Of a DNA stretch of 23,872 nucleotides, positions 5,923-11,674 are shown one piece after another; the first letter of the stretch is position 1, and every line of letters begins with the position of its first letter. Source of the stretch: a virus. Under the pieces are notes generated by a model. The model searched no databases, was not told where the DNA came from, and saw nothing but the letters and a program-made list of their open reading frames with translations. The translations under genes were made by a program, and so were the position numbers. The stretch spans positions 1-23,872 of the IMG/VR virus record IMGVR_UViG_3300043446_001894. The stretch is one strand, 5' to 3'.

Positions 5923-5951
5923 ATTATGGCATGAATAGGGGAAAAAGTCAA
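5923..5951 (-). promoter_or_regulatory. SigA-like promoter for the Api92-like operon
   Basis: TTGACT (5951-5946), 17-bp spacer, CATAAT (5928-5923), leftward. A double TGTTTG repeat lies just upstream at about 5966-5980. Confidence 0.7.
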
Positions 5952-5987
5952 GCCTTCTTAATAAAATGTTTGAATGTTTGGGTAGAT

Positions 5988-6149
5988 CTATGCAGTGAAA
6001 TGTCCCTCTGCCAATAGACCCATAAGGAAATCATGGGTCATAACTAAATAATTATGAATTGCTGGATTCTCATCTGCGTTAATTAAAAAATCAGCCTGAT
6101 ATACACCATATGTCATATCTGCTAAATCTTGCTCTGTATAACCTAGCAT
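5988..6149 (-). CDS. Small hypothetical protein of the MLGYT pair, 53 aa
   Basis: ATG at 6149 shares a TAATG junction with the upstream gene. It begins MLGYTEQDLADM, almost the same as its neighbour (MLGYTREDIINM), so the two arose by tandem duplication. The rest is acidic and helical with a hydrophobic end (LVMTHDFLMGLL). It is the last member of a three-gene leaderless micro-operon. Confidence 0.65.
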   Translation of the reverse strand: MLGYTEQDLADMTYGVYQADFLINADENPAIHNYLVMTHDFLMGLLAEGHFTA

Positions 6150-6295
6150 TATTTTACCTCATCCAATAGGTTTATAAAGAATTCATAAGCCTGAGCCAAA
6201 CCATCTTTTAAATCTTCGGGGGAATAGGTGGAATCATAAGCAATACCTATAGATTCAGCCATGTTTATAATATCTTCTCGTGTATAACCTAGCAT
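6149..6295 (-). CDS. Small hypothetical protein of the MLGYT pair, 48 aa
   Basis: ATG at 6295, stop TAA at 6151-6149; both ends form TAATG overlaps with neighbours. It begins MLGYTREDIINMAES and shares with the next gene the MLGYT-x-x-D-x-x-x-M opening and an aromatic-acidic helix. No known motif. Confidence 0.65.
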   Translation of the reverse strand: MLGYTREDIINMAESIGIAYDSTYSPEDLKDGLAQAYEFFINLLDEVK

Positions 6296-6450
6296 TATTC
6301 TCCCCAATACTCTAGTATAGTATTTAACGTGGTATGAATATTACAATCACAGTCTCCACCCATATTATCCATAAAATCCAGGTGGGAGAAATTGTCTTCG
6401 TATATAGTAGTAACTAGTTCATCTATGCTATAGGGTTTGGTAAGGGTCAT
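6295..6450 (-). CDS. Small acidic protein with CDC motif, 51 aa, leaderless
   Basis: ATG at 6450 follows TAGAAT by exactly 6 nt, with TTGACA 17 bp upstream, so the mRNA should be leaderless yet strongly transcribed. The protein is acidic with a GGDCDCNIHTT cluster that could bind metal. It heads the micro-operon 5988-6450. Confidence 0.65.
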   Translation of the reverse strand: MTLTKPYSIDELVTTIYEDNFSHLDFMDNMGGDCDCNIHTTLNTILEYWGE

Positions 6451-6456
6451 GTATTA

Positions 6457-6485
6457 ATTCTACCCTGAATATGGGAAAATGTCAA
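6457..6485 (-). promoter_or_regulatory. Consensus promoter giving a leaderless mRNA
   Basis: TTGACA (6485-6480), 17-bp spacer, TAGAAT (6462-6457), then 6 nt to the ATG at 6450. Confidence 0.7.
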
Positions 6486-6532
6486 GCGTTTCTTAATGAA
6501 GTTCTTAATTGATTTATTGTTTGGAAATATGA

Positions 6533-6543
6533 CCCCCGGCCCG
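6533..6543. repeat. GC box (CCCCCGGCCCG) at an operon boundary
   Basis: A GC-only stretch in AT-rich surroundings, downstream of the tRNA and upstream of the promoter for 6450. Related boxes are at 3696-3704, 7757-7765, 8661-8670, 11392-11402, 12399-12411 and 13690-13699. Confidence 0.5.
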
Positions 6544-6562
6544 TTAACGCACCAGACTGGGG

Positions 6563-6636
6563 CGATCTGGATGGGACTTGAACCCACGACCTCTACCGTG
6601 ACAGGGTAGCGTTCTAACCAACTGAACTACCAGACC
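6563..6636 (-). tRNA. tRNA-Asp (anticodon GTC)
   Basis: A full cloverleaf reads leftward. The 7-bp acceptor stem is GGTCTGG/CCAGATC (one G-U). The D arm contains AGTTCAGTTGGTTAGAAC. The anticodon stem CTACC/GGTAG carries loop CTGTCAC, giving anticodon GTC. The T arm is GTGGGTTCAAGTCCCAT, and the discriminator G73 is as expected for Asp. The 3' CCA is not encoded as such (CCC follows). It lies 36 nt after the stop of the DUF932 gene and is probably processed from that transcript. Phage tRNAs usually compensate for codon-use differences with the host. Confidence 0.95.
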
Positions 6637-6638
6637 AT

Positions 6639-6663
6639 TGAGCAGTTTTATATCATGCTCAGG
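6639..6663 (-). ncRNA. Repeated 3'-UTR hairpin, copy 1
   Basis: TGAGCA/TGCTCA stem (6 bp) in the frame CCTGAGCA ... TAAAACTGCTCA, 9 nt after the DUF932 stop. Other copies: 7771-7795, 8763-8786, 9249-9276. Confidence 0.6.
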
Positions 6664-6671
6664 ATATTTTA

Positions 6672-7655
6672 TCACGCTGCTACTAAATCATTTACGATTT
6701 TTAGTAGGCGATTCTTTTCTGCATTAGTTGCAGCGTCAAATCCACTTGCTGCTGCTAACTTAGTTTCGGTGTTTCCACGATACCAGTCAATACGCTCAGT
6801 GAGAGCATTGAGTGCTCCCCACGCATTACCCGAAATCATGTGGTTGAAATCGCCAGTGTAAATATTATTGAGTTCATCAATTTTATTCTGCCAGCGAGTA
6901 AGTGCAGTTTTGCTTGAATCCTTCTCAGGCTTAGGATAAGCAGCGAGAAGAATATCATTGAATTGTTGTGCAGTGATTTCAGTCTGAATCATCTTGTTTG
7001 CCATTTTGCTAAAATCATCCATGTAGGAATTAGCAATGTTAAGTGCGGTTTTTGCAGATTGAACTTTACCGTTTGCGGTTTGAGTGTGACGAATCTTGAA
7101 TGTTTGCTTTACACTACGCAATGCAAAGTTCAAGGTATTAGCGCATACTACACGCACAGGTGTAACGCTTGCTTGAATAGACACTGAACCGTCATGTGAT
7201 GTATTGACAACTAGATAGGTGTTGATTTTATCTGATACACCATTAGGGTCTAGTACAGTTTCGCGGTCTAGCGCAAGAGAGCCAAAGACTACACGGCCTC
7301 CACGAATAGAGCCTGCGGTTTCCCAACGGCCTCCGTCTAGCATTGCATCTGCAAAATCGAATAGTTCTTCATTCTGCAAAGTATTGTAACGCTCTCCGAC
7401 AATTCCGAGAACATCATTTTGATTATCTATTACGGGATTATTTCGCACTACATAGAAATAATTTTTATCTGATGTTAGATTAGCAGGAGGGGTTACTTCT
7501 TCTAGTCTTACATTCCAGTTGCTAAGATTTGCTAAGTCTAGCATTTCTTTTGTTGTTAGTTCCTCAGTGAACACAGTTCCTAAACCATGCCATGCGGGTT
7601 CACGAAATGAGGCAAAAGAGGTTTGCCCATTGATTTGTTCTAGTTCGTGTGCCAT
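6672..7655 (-). CDS. DUF932 phage/plasmid-like protein, 327 aa
   Basis: The N-terminus has the family signature AWHGLGT near residue 20 and later NNPVIDNQNDVLGIVGERY, then TSHDGSVSIQASVTPVRVVCANTLN, the most conserved part of DUF932 (TIGR03299, phage/plasmid-like protein). Length is typical. Family function is not established; members are abundant in phages and mobile plasmids. The start ATG at 7655 has the leader AACGAAAGGA about 7 nt upstream and a clear promoter (7680-7708). A CRP-like palindrome lies upstream of that promoter. Downstream are a repeated hairpin and tRNA-Asp. Confidence 0.9.
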   Translation of the reverse strand: MAHELEQINGQTSFASFREPAWHGLGTVFTEELTTKEMLDLANLSNWNVRLEEVTPPANLTSDKNYFYVVRNNPVIDNQNDVLGIVGERYNTLQNEELFDFADAMLDGGRWETAGSIRGGRVVFGSLALDRETVLDPNGVSDKINTYLVVNTSHDGSVSIQASVTPVRVVCANTLNFALRSVKQTFKIRHTQTANGKVQSAKTALNIANSYMDDFSKMANKMIQTEITAQQFNDILLAAYPKPEKDSSKTALTRWQNKIDELNNIYTGDFNHMISGNAWGALNALTERIDWYRGNTETKLAAASGFDAATNAEKNRLLKIVNDLVAA

Positions 7656-7679
7656 GTTTTTTCCTTTCGTTGTATTTCT

Positions 7680-7708
7680 ATCTTACACTACGAGGGCTGC
7701 AAAGTCAA
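7680..7708 (-). promoter_or_regulatory. SigA promoter of the DUF932 gene
   Basis: TTGACT (7708-7703), 17-bp spacer, TAAGAT (7685-7680), reading leftward, followed by the AAAGGA leader. Confidence 0.75.
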
Positions 7709-7717
7709 GTTCTTAAG

Positions 7718-7733
7718 AGTGATCAATCTCACA
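7718..7733. promoter_or_regulatory. CRP/GlxR-like site AGTGA-N6-TCACA
   Basis: AGTGA-TCAATC-TCACA (plus strand) lies about 10 bp upstream of the -35 of the DUF932 promoter. It is one of six such sites in this block. Confidence 0.5.
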
Positions 7734-7756
7734 TCGTAAATAGGACAAAGGGGGCA

Positions 7757-7765
7757 GGGGCCGGG
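7757..7765. repeat. GC box (GGGGCCGGG)
   Basis: GC-only stretch in the opposite orientation to most other copies, between the 3' hairpin of 7818-8255 and the regulatory site of the DUF932 promoter. Confidence 0.45.
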
Positions 7766-7770
7766 ATTGA

Positions 7771-7795
7771 TGAGCAGTTTATAGTCATGCTCAGG
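7771..7795 (-). ncRNA. Repeated 3'-UTR hairpin, copy 2
   Basis: CCTGAGCA ... TATAAACTGCTCA with a 6-bp stem TGAGCA/TGCTCA, 23 nt after the stop of the gene at 7818-8255. Confidence 0.6.
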
Positions 7796-7817
7796 ACTTG
7801 TGTTCCCCGATGGAACT

Positions 7818-8255
7818 CTAGAAGATTGAATCAACTCCACGTGCTTCAACCTCAAATGTTTTTACATCAGCAGAGTAGTGAGATACATCAAGGTCATCTA
7901 CTGCCTCTTGTGCTTCATCTTCATTTGCTGCCTCAACTTCAATCTCTCCTTCAATTCTGAACTGAACGAGATATAGTCGCTTGAGTGTAGTGATGTTATT
8001 TCTATTTAAGAACTCGTTGGCCTCATCAACATTAAATGAGATTGTGTCATCTTCACGATTCTCTTCAAAGAAATCACGAATACTATTTGCTAGGTTTGTT
8101 GCTAACATATAGTTGTTATCAGCAGCCTTAGTTAGTTGCTCAATGGTTTGCTCTAGGTGAGCGATTTTAGCATTGAGTTGTTCCATGAATACAGGAACCT
8201 CAAATGCTTGTGGTTGTGGTTTTGGTTCTTGTATTGGATTATTTTCTTGCCACAT
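7818..8255 (-). CDS. Hypothetical acidic protein with coiled-coil centre, 145 aa
   Basis: ATG at 8255 forms TAATG with the upstream stop. It has a Pro/Gln-rich N-terminus, a heptad-like helix (AKIAHLEQTIEQLTKAADN), and a C-terminal alpha/beta part with strongly acidic stretches (IEVEAANEDEAQEAVDDLD). That part is reminiscent of small 'EIEVEAxNEDEA' beta-alpha modules seen in actinophage proteins. No enzymatic motif. Second gene of a two-gene operon with 8255-8548. Confidence 0.75.
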   Translation of the reverse strand: MWQENNPIQEPKPQPQAFEVPVFMEQLNAKIAHLEQTIEQLTKAADNNYMLATNLANSIRDFFEENREDDTISFNVDEANEFLNRNNITTLKRLYLVQFRIEGEIEVEAANEDEAQEAVDDLDVSHYSADVKTFEVEARGVDSIF

Positions 8256-8548
8256 TAGTTTGCCTCCAAGAAGTCTGAGATTTCTGAAACTAGGTCAGTT
8301 GCCATAGAATCTGTGTGTGTTTCAATCATGCCGTCAATTTCTTGCGGTGTGTAAAGAGTGTGAAGAACTTTTGTCAAAGTCATTGCTGATACTGATTGAG
8401 AGTATTCATATAACTCTTTAATAATTGTTTTGAGGTCTACGCCTTCCATAATTGTTGCGACAAGTGCGCTTGCCTCATCTTGAATCTCGTCTGTGTGAAT
8501 AGCGAGAGTTGCGTTTTCGATTACTTTACTGAACTGATTGTTGTCCAT
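8255..8548 (-). CDS. Hypothetical acidic helical protein, 97 aa
   Basis: ATG at 8548 is preceded by AACGAAAGGAAACCCC, the standard leader of the early genes. The product is helical and acidic, with DLKTIIKELYEYSQSVSAMTL in the middle and SDFLEAN at the end. It resembles short hypothetical proteins of actinophages without known function. Its promoter region shows CRP-like and ATGTCC motifs, and the operon ends in the repeated hairpin (copy 2). Confidence 0.75.
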   Translation of the reverse strand: MDNNQFSKVIENATLAIHTDEIQDEASALVATIMEGVDLKTIIKELYEYSQSVSAMTLTKVLHTLYTPQEIDGMIETHTDSMATDLVSEISDFLEAN

Positions 8549-8578
8549 ACGGGGTTTCCTTTCGTTTGTTATATTTTA

Positions 8579-8607
8579 ATACTACTAGACGGGGCTGACA
8601 TTGTCTA
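8579..8607 (-). promoter_or_regulatory. Promoter of the 8548 operon
   Basis: TAGACA (8607-8602), 17-bp spacer, TAGTAT (8584-8579), leftward. The upstream region is similar to that of the 12270 promoter. Confidence 0.6.
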
Positions 8608-8641
8608 ATCTTAATTTGGGCGTTTCTGGACATATCTTAAA

Positions 8642-8657
8642 TGTGTTTTATCTCACA
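8642..8657. promoter_or_regulatory. CRP/GlxR-like site TGTGT-N6-TCACA
   Basis: TGTGT-TTTATC-TCACA (plus strand) lies upstream of the 8548 promoter. A GGACAT motif sits between it and the -35. Confidence 0.5.
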
Positions 8658-8660
8658 TGG

Positions 8661-8670
8661 CCCCCGGCCC
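8661..8670. repeat. GC box (CCCCCGGCCC)
   Basis: GC-only stretch next to the CRP-like site, between the tRNA-like RNA and the 8548 promoter. Confidence 0.5.
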
Positions 8671-8678
8671 TCAAAAAT

Positions 8679-8748
8679 GATTAGGTACGAGTTTTTAGAT
8701 CTAGAATCGCAACTCTATTCAGCATCCGCAAATGGAATCTGCCTAATC
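8679..8748 (-). ncRNA. tRNA-like folded RNA, 70 nt, not a standard tRNA
   Basis: A 7-bp closing stem GATTAGG/CCTAATC encloses two hairpins: CAGATTCC/GGATGCTG with a 2x2 internal mismatch, and GAGTT/AACTC. The three-way shape, the 70-nt length and the position match those of tRNA-Asp at 6563-6636: after a repeated hairpin and before a GC box. A canonical T-arm and a clear anticodon arm are missing. It could be a decayed tRNA, a tRNA mimic or an unrelated small RNA. There is no ORF in the segment. Confidence 0.4.
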
Positions 8749-8762
8749 AAACTTAGGGAAAG

Positions 8763-8786
8763 GAGCAGTTTATAGACTTGCTCAGG
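8763..8786 (-). ncRNA. Repeated 3'-UTR hairpin, copy 3
   Basis: CCTGAGCA ... TATAAACTGCTC with stem GAGCA/TGCTC, 9 nt after the stop of 8795-9217. Confidence 0.6.
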
Positions 8787-8794
8787 TCTTGATA

Positions 8795-9217
8795 CTAAAG
8801 GTATCTAGCGATTGCGTTGTATGTGCTTGTGCTTACAACTTCCTCGTCCGTCATTTTGAGAATACGAATTGCGTTCTCAATTTCTTCTACCATCTCGTTA
8901 TATGTGTGTTTGTGGATTACCTCAAAATCACGCTGAGGTTCTTTTGGATAATCTTCATTGGTAACGGAAATATCAAAATCAACATTTAGTATATTACTCC
9001 AACTACGCATATTAGTACGAACATTTTTAGCCTTTTTGATATTAGCGAGTGCGAACTCCATAAGTTCTTTGTTCCACTTTTCTAGTGCTTTTTGGTACTT
9101 AGCCTCTAAAGCATCTTGCGCTTCATAGTCTTTCTTGATTTGCGCTAGTTTAGTTTCTAGTGCTTTGATTACTTTGGTTGTAGCGATTTTTACATTTATC
9201 GCTTTGCTTCTGGACAT
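8795..9217 (-). CDS. Hypothetical helical protein, 140 aa
   Basis: ATG at 9217 has CTGAAAGGAACCCC upstream. The first 70 residues are Lys/Ala/Glu-rich and likely coiled coil (ALETKLAQIKKDYEAQDALEAKY). The second half has FDISVTNEDYPKEP and a C-terminal helix. No motif of known function was recognised; the charge pattern would fit a nucleoid- or ribosome-associated accessory protein. Second gene of the operon that starts with the 52-aa protein at 9459. Confidence 0.75.
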   Translation of the reverse strand: MSRSKAINVKIATTKVIKALETKLAQIKKDYEAQDALEAKYQKALEKWNKELMEFALANIKKAKNVRTNMRSWSNILNVDFDISVTNEDYPKEPQRDFEVIHKHTYNEMVEEIENAIRILKMTDEEVVSTSTYNAIARYL

Positions 9218-9248
9218 TGGGGTTCCTTTCAGGTTTAGGGGTTTTGGG

Positions 9249-9276
9249 TGGGCAGTTTATCCTTCTCATGCCCAGG
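9249..9276 (-). ncRNA. Repeated 3'-UTR hairpin, copy 4 (covarying stem)
   Basis: CCTGGGCA ... GATAAACTGCCCA. The stem is TGGGCA/TGCCCA, an A-U to G-C compensatory change relative to copies 1-3. It lies 25 nt after the stop at 9301 and upstream of the leader of 9217. Confidence 0.6.
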
Positions 9277-9300
9277 AGAGGTTAGCGTGTGCTAAAGGTA

Positions 9301-9459
9301 TTACGCCTTCCAAGTAGTCCAGCGAGTTTTGCCTTCTACATCAAGGCGAACTCTCACCGAGCCAGATGAGTTTGGCTTGATTTCCTGGATAGTACCAGTA
9401 ACCTTGCTCTTTTGCGAGGTATAGGTGTCGCCTACTTTGTATAGTGCTGACTTAGCCAT
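9301..9459 (-). CDS. Small beta-barrel-like protein, 52 aa
   Basis: ATG at 9459 to TAA at 9303-9301, with leader AACGAAAGGAAGC and a strong promoter. The sequence (YKVGDTYTSQKSKVTG, then VRVRLDVEGKTRWTTW) has the length and alternation of an SH3- or KOW-like small barrel. Similar short proteins with 'SQKSKVTGTxxEIxPNxxGSVRV' are common in actinobacteria and their phages. RNA or DNA binding is plausible, not shown. A perfect palindrome over its promoter suggests it is repressed at some stage. Confidence 0.8.
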   Translation of the reverse strand: MAKSALYKVGDTYTSQKSKVTGTIQEIKPNSSGSVRVRLDVEGKTRWTTWKA

Positions 9460-9488
9460 TTTGCTTCCTTTCGTTTGTTGTTATTACA

Positions 9489-9517
9489 ATTCTAGCAGGG
9501 TTGCTAGAAAATATCAA
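9489..9517 (-). promoter_or_regulatory. Promoter overlapped by a perfect palindrome
   Basis: TTGATA (9517-9512), 17-bp spacer, TAGAAT (9494-9489). The inverted repeat TTCTAGCA-N4-TGCTAGAA (9490-9509) covers the -10 and most of the spacer, a typical repressor operator position. Confidence 0.7.
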
Positions 9518-9557
9518 ATCTGAAATCAGACATATCGGACATTATGAAAAATATTTT

Positions 9558-9623
9558 TTATTCATGCCCCATACCTGCCAATACTAGGACAGTTCCGACA
9601 ATTAGGATAAATAGGATTTCCAT
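9558..9623 (-). CDS. Single-span membrane peptide, 21 aa
   Basis: ATG at 9623, 6 nt after the stop of the Gp88-like gene. GAGGAAC overlaps that stop as a ribosome-binding site. The product is almost all hydrophobic (ILFILIVGTVLVLAGMG) with a short polar end. It is like the 25-, 30- and 34-aa membrane peptides elsewhere in this window. Confidence 0.5.
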   Translation of the reverse strand: MEILFILIVGTVLVLAGMGHE

Positions 9624-9629
9624 AGTTCC

Positions 9630-10346
9630 TCATTTCTTAGTGCTAGAAAATAGGATATCGTTACGTTCATATACGCATTGACCGCAAGTAACGCATGCGC
9701 TACCCTGTTTTGATATGAGTGGGATTTTCTTGTTATTCTCAGGGCACTTTACTCCGCCCTTGCCTATCAAGTCTAGCATATCCTCTCTACCTAACGCAAA
9801 TGTAGTAGAGAGGTACGCTAGTTTTATACCCCCCGCAGATAAGTCTTTGGCGATATCTTTATTTTCTGAATCTGTAGAATAATATAAAGATAAGTTTTCG
9901 ATATCTTTGAGAATATTGGCAGCGCTTGCAACTCTCGTGTAGACCCAAAATTGCACATCGCTATTATTTAAGATTACGTGTTTCCATGCGAATGCGTATT
10001 CATCACTGAAGAAATCACCGTCCCAGTGAATGCGGAATAGTTTTTGTGCATTGCGCTTATCGCAGTCTTGTTTGAATTCTTGAATCATCTCTTCTAGAAG
10101 ACGTTCCATAGTATCATGGTCTGCACCGTTGAGTAGGTCCCAATTGTGCAATAGGGTATCTCTTACTCCCTTGTAGATTTTCTCAAGTTTTCCTGCATAG
10201 CAGACTTTTTTACATATAGAGGTCTCACCAGGGCACGAGTAATCTTTTCCAGCAGGTAGTCCAAATGTGTTTGCGATTGTGGGGGTTTTTCCGTTTGGGG
10301 AGACGGCATTGGTCACTTTCCTATCGTTAGAGCGTTTTAATTTCAC
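9630..10346 (-). CDS. Gp88-like phage protein, 238 aa
   Basis: It begins with KLKRSNDRKVTNAVSPNGK and has TFGLPAGKDYSCPGETSICKKVCYAGK, the signature of the phage 'gene product 88' family. The C-terminus holds CPENNKKIPLISKQGSACVTCGQCVY, a further Cys cluster. With the N-terminal CPG-x5-C-x3-C this suggests bound metal or an Fe-S cluster. The biochemical role is not established. Start is GTG at 10346, following AGGAACCCC. Its own promoter lies inside the end of the upstream 49-aa gene. Confidence 0.85.
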   Translation of the reverse strand: MKLKRSNDRKVTNAVSPNGKTPTIANTFGLPAGKDYSCPGETSICKKVCYAGKLEKIYKGVRDTLLHNWDLLNGADHDTMERLLEEMIQEFKQDCDKRNAQKLFRIHWDGDFFSDEYAFAWKHVILNNSDVQFWVYTRVASAANILKDIENLSLYYSTDSENKDIAKDLSAGGIKLAYLSTTFALGREDMLDLIGKGGVKCPENNKKIPLISKQGSACVTCGQCVYERNDILFSSTKK

Positions 10347-10373
10347 GGGGTTCCTATCTTTGGGGGTCTTTCT

Positions 10374-10402
10374 ATAATATCATAAATCTTGGGTGGGGTC
10401 AA
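10374..10402 (-). promoter_or_regulatory. SigA promoter of the Gp88-like gene
   Basis: TTGACC (10402-10397), 17-bp spacer, TATTAT (10379-10374), leftward. The promoter overlaps the last codons of the upstream 49-aa gene. Confidence 0.7.
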
Positions 10403-10529
10403 CTTTGGCATTCTTAACTTTGCGGGAATATTTCTTAAGGTCCCTTAATGGGGAGGCAGCGCTAGATCTACGTAACTCTTGAATCTTACGTATCTCGTCC
10501 TTAGACTTTTTCCAGATGCTGCCTTCCAT
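10380..10529 (-). CDS. Small basic protein, 49 aa
   Basis: ATG at 10529 to TGA at 10382-10380. It is Lys/Arg-rich (KKSKDEIRKIQELRRSS ... DLKKYSRKVKNAK), likely helical and nucleic-acid binding by charge. It starts 3 nt after the stop of the 31-aa zinc protein and shares its 3' end with the Gp88 promoter. Confidence 0.55.
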   Translation of the reverse strand: MEGSIWKKSKDEIRKIQELRRSSAASPLRDLKKYSRKVKNAKVDPTQDL

Positions 10530-10532
10530 GAT

Positions 10533-10628
10533 CTAGTCCTCACACTCACAACATGTGGGAGAGCCATCTACCAAGTGATAGCCCTCAATTTCTTGATTAA
10601 TTGTTTGATTACAACTCCAGCATTTCAT
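10533..10628 (-). CDS. Micro zinc-ribbon protein, 31 aa
   Basis: ATG at 10628 overlaps the preceding stop (TGATG). The protein has two Cys pairs, CWSC near the N-terminus and CCEC near the C-terminus, with about 20 residues between. This is the minimal zinc-ribbon layout. One of at least eight such micro-proteins in the window. Confidence 0.6.
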   Translation of the reverse strand: MKCWSCNQTINQEIEGYHLVDGSPTCCECED

Positions 10629-10753
10629 CAGATCTCGTCCTCACAACTGCATTGTCCATGACAATTGCAACAATACCAAGTTCCTGATAGATAAAAAGAA
10701 TTGGCAATAATTTCGTGAGTGCCTTGTTCGTCACATGATACGCAAATTGCCAT
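10628..10753 (-). CDS. Micro zinc-ribbon protein, 41 aa
   Basis: ATG at 10753 overlaps the upstream stop (TAATG). The Cys pattern is CVSC near residue 4 and a CCNCHGQCSC cluster near residues 28-37, enough for one or two zinc sites. It lies in the operon 10380-11273, next to a second micro-zinc protein. Confidence 0.6.
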   Translation of the reverse strand: MAICVSCDEQGTHEIIANSFYLSGTWYCCNCHGQCSCEDEI

Positions 10754-11064
10754 TAGTCCTCATCATCCCAAATAGGCTCATCATCCTCAATAAGCCATGG
10801 GTCTAAGTGATGCTGTTGAATAATTGACCATGCAGGGGCAGTAGTACTTCCCTTATATGTGACCTGGAATCCATCAATTTTGGGGAGAGAAATTTCTGTG
10901 TCCAGACTTTCTCTGTCGTTATAGCAAGTGATAGCATCAATGCATGCCTGTGCCATTTCTGCAGGTACGGGTGGATAGTGATTACCTTGAAGATGCATAA
11001 TTATTGCACCCTCAATATCTAATCCTTCAACTGTTGACAATGCTTCTGCAAAATTTCTTCCCAT
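10753..11064 (-). CDS. Conserved-type actinophage hypothetical, 103 aa
   Basis: ATG at 11064 overlaps the upstream stop (TAATG). It begins MGRNFAEALSTVEGLDIEGA, followed by HLQGNHYPPVPAEM and a C-terminal WSIIQQHHLDPWLIEDDE. The 'HLQGNHYPPVP' and 'HHLD' elements occur in a small hypothetical family of actinophages that I recognise by pattern; its role is unknown. The C-terminus is very acidic. Confidence 0.75.
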   Translation of the reverse strand: MGRNFAEALSTVEGLDIEGAIIMHLQGNHYPPVPAEMAQACIDAITCYNDRESLDTEISLPKIDGFQVTYKGSTTAPAWSIIQQHHLDPWLIEDDEPIWDDED

Positions 11065-11273
11065 TAAATTACATCCTTTACTCTAATGAAACTTTGTGTT
11101 CCGCCATAGTTAATTTGTTCTTCCATTTCTTTAAGTTTGAACATTGAAACTACGGCAGTATTAAGAAACTCTGTTAATTCTGTTTCTGTAAGTTGTGTAA
11201 TTGTAGGGAATTGCTCTAAAGATATTTCATGCTCAAATACTACTACTGTTTGTTTGATTAGTTTGTTTTCCAT
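11064..11273 (-). CDS. Small paralogous protein A, 69 aa
   Basis: ATG at 11273 has the standard leader AACGAAAGGAACCCCC. By eye about 40 of 70 positions match the product of 11674-11886, including TVVVFEHE, FLNTAVV and SFIR ... DVI. So the two are duplicated genes heading or sitting in adjacent operons. No known function; the conserved acidic-aromatic helix could be a protein-binding surface. Confidence 0.75.
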   Translation of the reverse strand: MENKLIKQTVVVFEHEISLEQFPTITQLTETELTEFLNTAVVSMFKLKEMEEQINYGGTQSFIRVKDVI

Positions 11274-11303
11274 TGGGGGTTCCTTTCGTTTGGGTATAAT
11301 ATA

Positions 11304-11332
11304 ATAATATCATGAGGGGCTGACAAAAGCAA
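11304..11332 (-). promoter_or_regulatory. Promoter of the 11273 operon
   Basis: TTGCTT (11332-11327), 17-bp spacer, TATTAT (11309-11304), leftward. Confidence 0.6.
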
Positions 11333-11352
11333 ATCCACGATGGTATCTACGG

Positions 11353-11368
11353 TGTGATTAATGTCATA
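11353..11368. promoter_or_regulatory. CRP/GlxR-like site TGTGA-N6-TCATA
   Basis: TGTGA-TTAATG-TCATA (plus strand) lies about 20 bp upstream of the -35 of the 11273 promoter. Confidence 0.5.
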
Positions 11369-11391
11369 CGTAAAAGGTGTAAATTGGACAG

Positions 11392-11402
11392 CCCCCGGCC
11401 CC
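11392..11402. repeat. GC box (CCCCCGGCCCC)
   Basis: GC-only stretch immediately after the stop codon of the 49-aa membrane protein (11407) and upstream of the next promoter. Confidence 0.5.
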
Positions 11403-11406
11403 GATC

Positions 11407-11556
11407 CTACGCTTTTGTTATGTTTCTAATTCGCATTTGATAACGATAAACATCTCGCTCTAATTTTCTAATGCGTAGAAAAGAAAATAAGATGAACAAT
11501 AGGCTACCCGCAAGGGCAGCCATTATTCCGATATATAGTGGCATATCTATAAACAT
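11407..11556 (-). CDS. Small membrane protein, 49 aa
   Basis: ATG at 11556, 1 nt after the upstream stop, with a GGAG ribosome-binding site. One membrane span (residues about 6-26, PLYIGIMAALAGSLLFILFSF) is followed by a basic cytoplasmic-type tail (RIRKLERDVYRYQMRIRN). Function unknown. Confidence 0.65.
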   Translation of the reverse strand: MFIDMPLYIGIMAALAGSLLFILFSFLRIRKLERDVYRYQMRIRNITKA

Positions 11557-11557
11557 T

Positions 11558-11674
11558 TTACTCCTGATACAATCCCGTGTAGATTATTAGTTGACCTTCA
11601 TTATCAAAATCCATAGCAAAGTCGTGTTGTTCACAAAACTTATCTACTACTTCTGCCAATTCATTAGCGGTCAT
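11558..11674 (-). CDS. Small acidic protein, 38 aa
   Basis: ATG at 11674 overlaps the stop of paralogue B (TGATG). The product is acidic, with one Cys and a C-terminal beta-like segment (EGQLIIYTGLY). The tight overlaps on both sides support it as a gene. No family is recognised. Confidence 0.6.
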   Translation of the reverse strand: MTANELAEVVDKFCEQHDFAMDFDNEGQLIIYTGLYQE

